A stretch of DNA of 64,000 nucleotides, from assembly GCA_903893945.1 (NCBI GenBank), contig CAITOF010000101.1, positions 1 to 64,000 of the forward strand, given 5' to 3'. Both the position numbers and the translations under genes were made by a program. This stretch comes from an uncultured Oxalobacteraceae bacterium. Its GTDB lineage: Bacteria > Pseudomonadota > Gammaproteobacteria > Burkholderiales > Burkholderiaceae_D. Shown in pieces: positions 63,522-64,000 of the stretch; position 1 is the first letter of the stretch, and the number at the start of each line of letters is the position of its first letter. The notes beneath the pieces are model-generated. The model saw only the letters and a program-made list of their open reading frames with translations, ran no database searches and was not told the DNA's origin.

Positions 63522-64000
63522 TCAGACATTAAACAGGAAGTTCATGACATCACCATCTTTGACCACATATTCCTTACCCTCCGCGCGCATCTTGCCGGCT
63601 TCTTTTGCGCCCGCTTCACCCTTGAAGTGGATAAAGTCGTCAAAAGCGATGGTTTGTGCGCGAATAAATCCGCGTTCAAAATCGGTATGGATGACGCCGG
63701 CTGCCTGCGGCGCGGTATCACCGACGTGAATGGTCCAGGCACGTACTTCTTTGACGCCTGCAGTAAAGTATGTCTGTAAGCCGAGCAATTTGAATGCGGC
63801 ACGGATCAAACGATCCAGCCCGGGCTCGTGCATACCCATATCCTCCAGAAAAGCCTGTTTGTCCTGATCGTCCAGATCGGCTATTTCGGATTCGATGGAT
63901 GCGCAGATCGCCACTATCGGTGCGTTCTGTGAGGCTGCGTAAGCGGTCAACTGGTCCAGCAGGGGATTATCGGTAAAACCGGTATCGGAAACATTGGCCA
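63522..64000 (-). CDS. ychF: Redox-regulated ATPase YchF, 5' part beyond the window
   Basis: Obg-like P-loop ATPase of the YchF/OLA1 family. Only the C-terminal 159 residues are present: a helical part, then the TGS domain ([44 protein letters not shown]) and the family ending ([27 protein letters not shown]). The frame stays open to base 64000 ([20 protein letters not shown]), so the ATG visible at 63950 is internal. YchF binds ribosomes and is linked to oxidative-stress response. Confidence 0.96.
   Translation of the reverse strand, partial: ANVSDTGFTDNPLLDQLTAYAASQNAPIVAICASIESEIADLDDQDKQAFLEDMGMHEPGLDRLIRAAFKLLGLQTYFTAGVKEVRAWTIHVGDTAPQAAGVIHTDFERGFIRAQTIAFDDFIHFKGEAGAKEAGKMRAEGKEYVVKDGDVMNFLFNV

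Overview
The window is a 64 kb piece of a chromosome from a Gram-negative aerobic betaproteobacterium. Order Burkholderiales is likely and an Oxalobacteraceae-like genus is plausible, judged from the proteins and gene order; no rRNA is present to settle it. Base composition looks close to even GC. I saw no tRNA, rRNA, CRISPR array, insertion sequence, phage or integron. Nearly all of it is core genome with small accessory patches, and I found no convincing new multi-gene system.

Layout. 1-9.1 kb: the 3' part of pgi, a small secreted protein, then the tRNA/ribosome and envelope series miaB-phoH-ybeY, an LpxH-like phosphoesterase, corC and lnt, with a marC-like gene converging on lnt. 9.2-16 kb: lactate permease and lactate dehydrogenase, then a giant fused indolepyruvate:ferredoxin oxidoreductase. 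16-19.4 kb: divergent metR and metE. 19.4-30.5 kb: a mostly minus-strand accessory stretch (DUF3443/DUF2844 pair, monooxygenase-like protein, one-domain asparaginase, cysteine-cluster protein, AI-2E-type permease, MAPEG protein, a diguanylate cyclase, a DUF2520 protein, an alpha-carbonic anhydrase and a flavoprotein/DUF1289 pair). 30.5-37.2 kb: MgtC-like protein, DUF1700/DUF2807 pair, an orphan sugar-type binding protein, a di-iron ferritin-like protein, a repeat lipoprotein and RidA. 37.2-43 kb: a CzcCBA-type metal efflux operon. 43-46.6 kb: hldE-type adenylyltransferase, copper chaperone PCuAC, trmL, comF and a BioC-like methyltransferase.

46.6-56.2 kb is the functional centre: an aa3/caa3-type cytochrome c oxidase locus holding the structural genes (coxB with a fused cytochrome c domain, coxA, coxC), copper insertion (ctaG, SCO proteins), a 35-residue assembly protein, SURF1, heme A/O synthesis (ctaA, ctaB) and small membrane proteins. 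A good promoter and an FNR/Anr-like site lie ahead of it. The PCuAC copper chaperone a few kb upstream probably serves the same oxidase.

56.2-64 kb: rpoH with a perfect CIRCE element next to its -10 box, the ftsY-ftsE-ftsX cluster, rsmD-coaD-ferredoxin, a zinc-independent MDR reductase, a second MAPEG protein, and the 3' part of ychF cut by the window end.

The most useful observations are regulatory: the CIRCE/rpoH arrangement, the FNR-like box before the oxidase operon and the palindrome between metR and metE. Next come several small or odd proteins: a SCO-like protein lacking the copper-ligand histidine, a shortened outer-membrane protein, a two-repeat lipoprotein and an orphan periplasmic binding protein.
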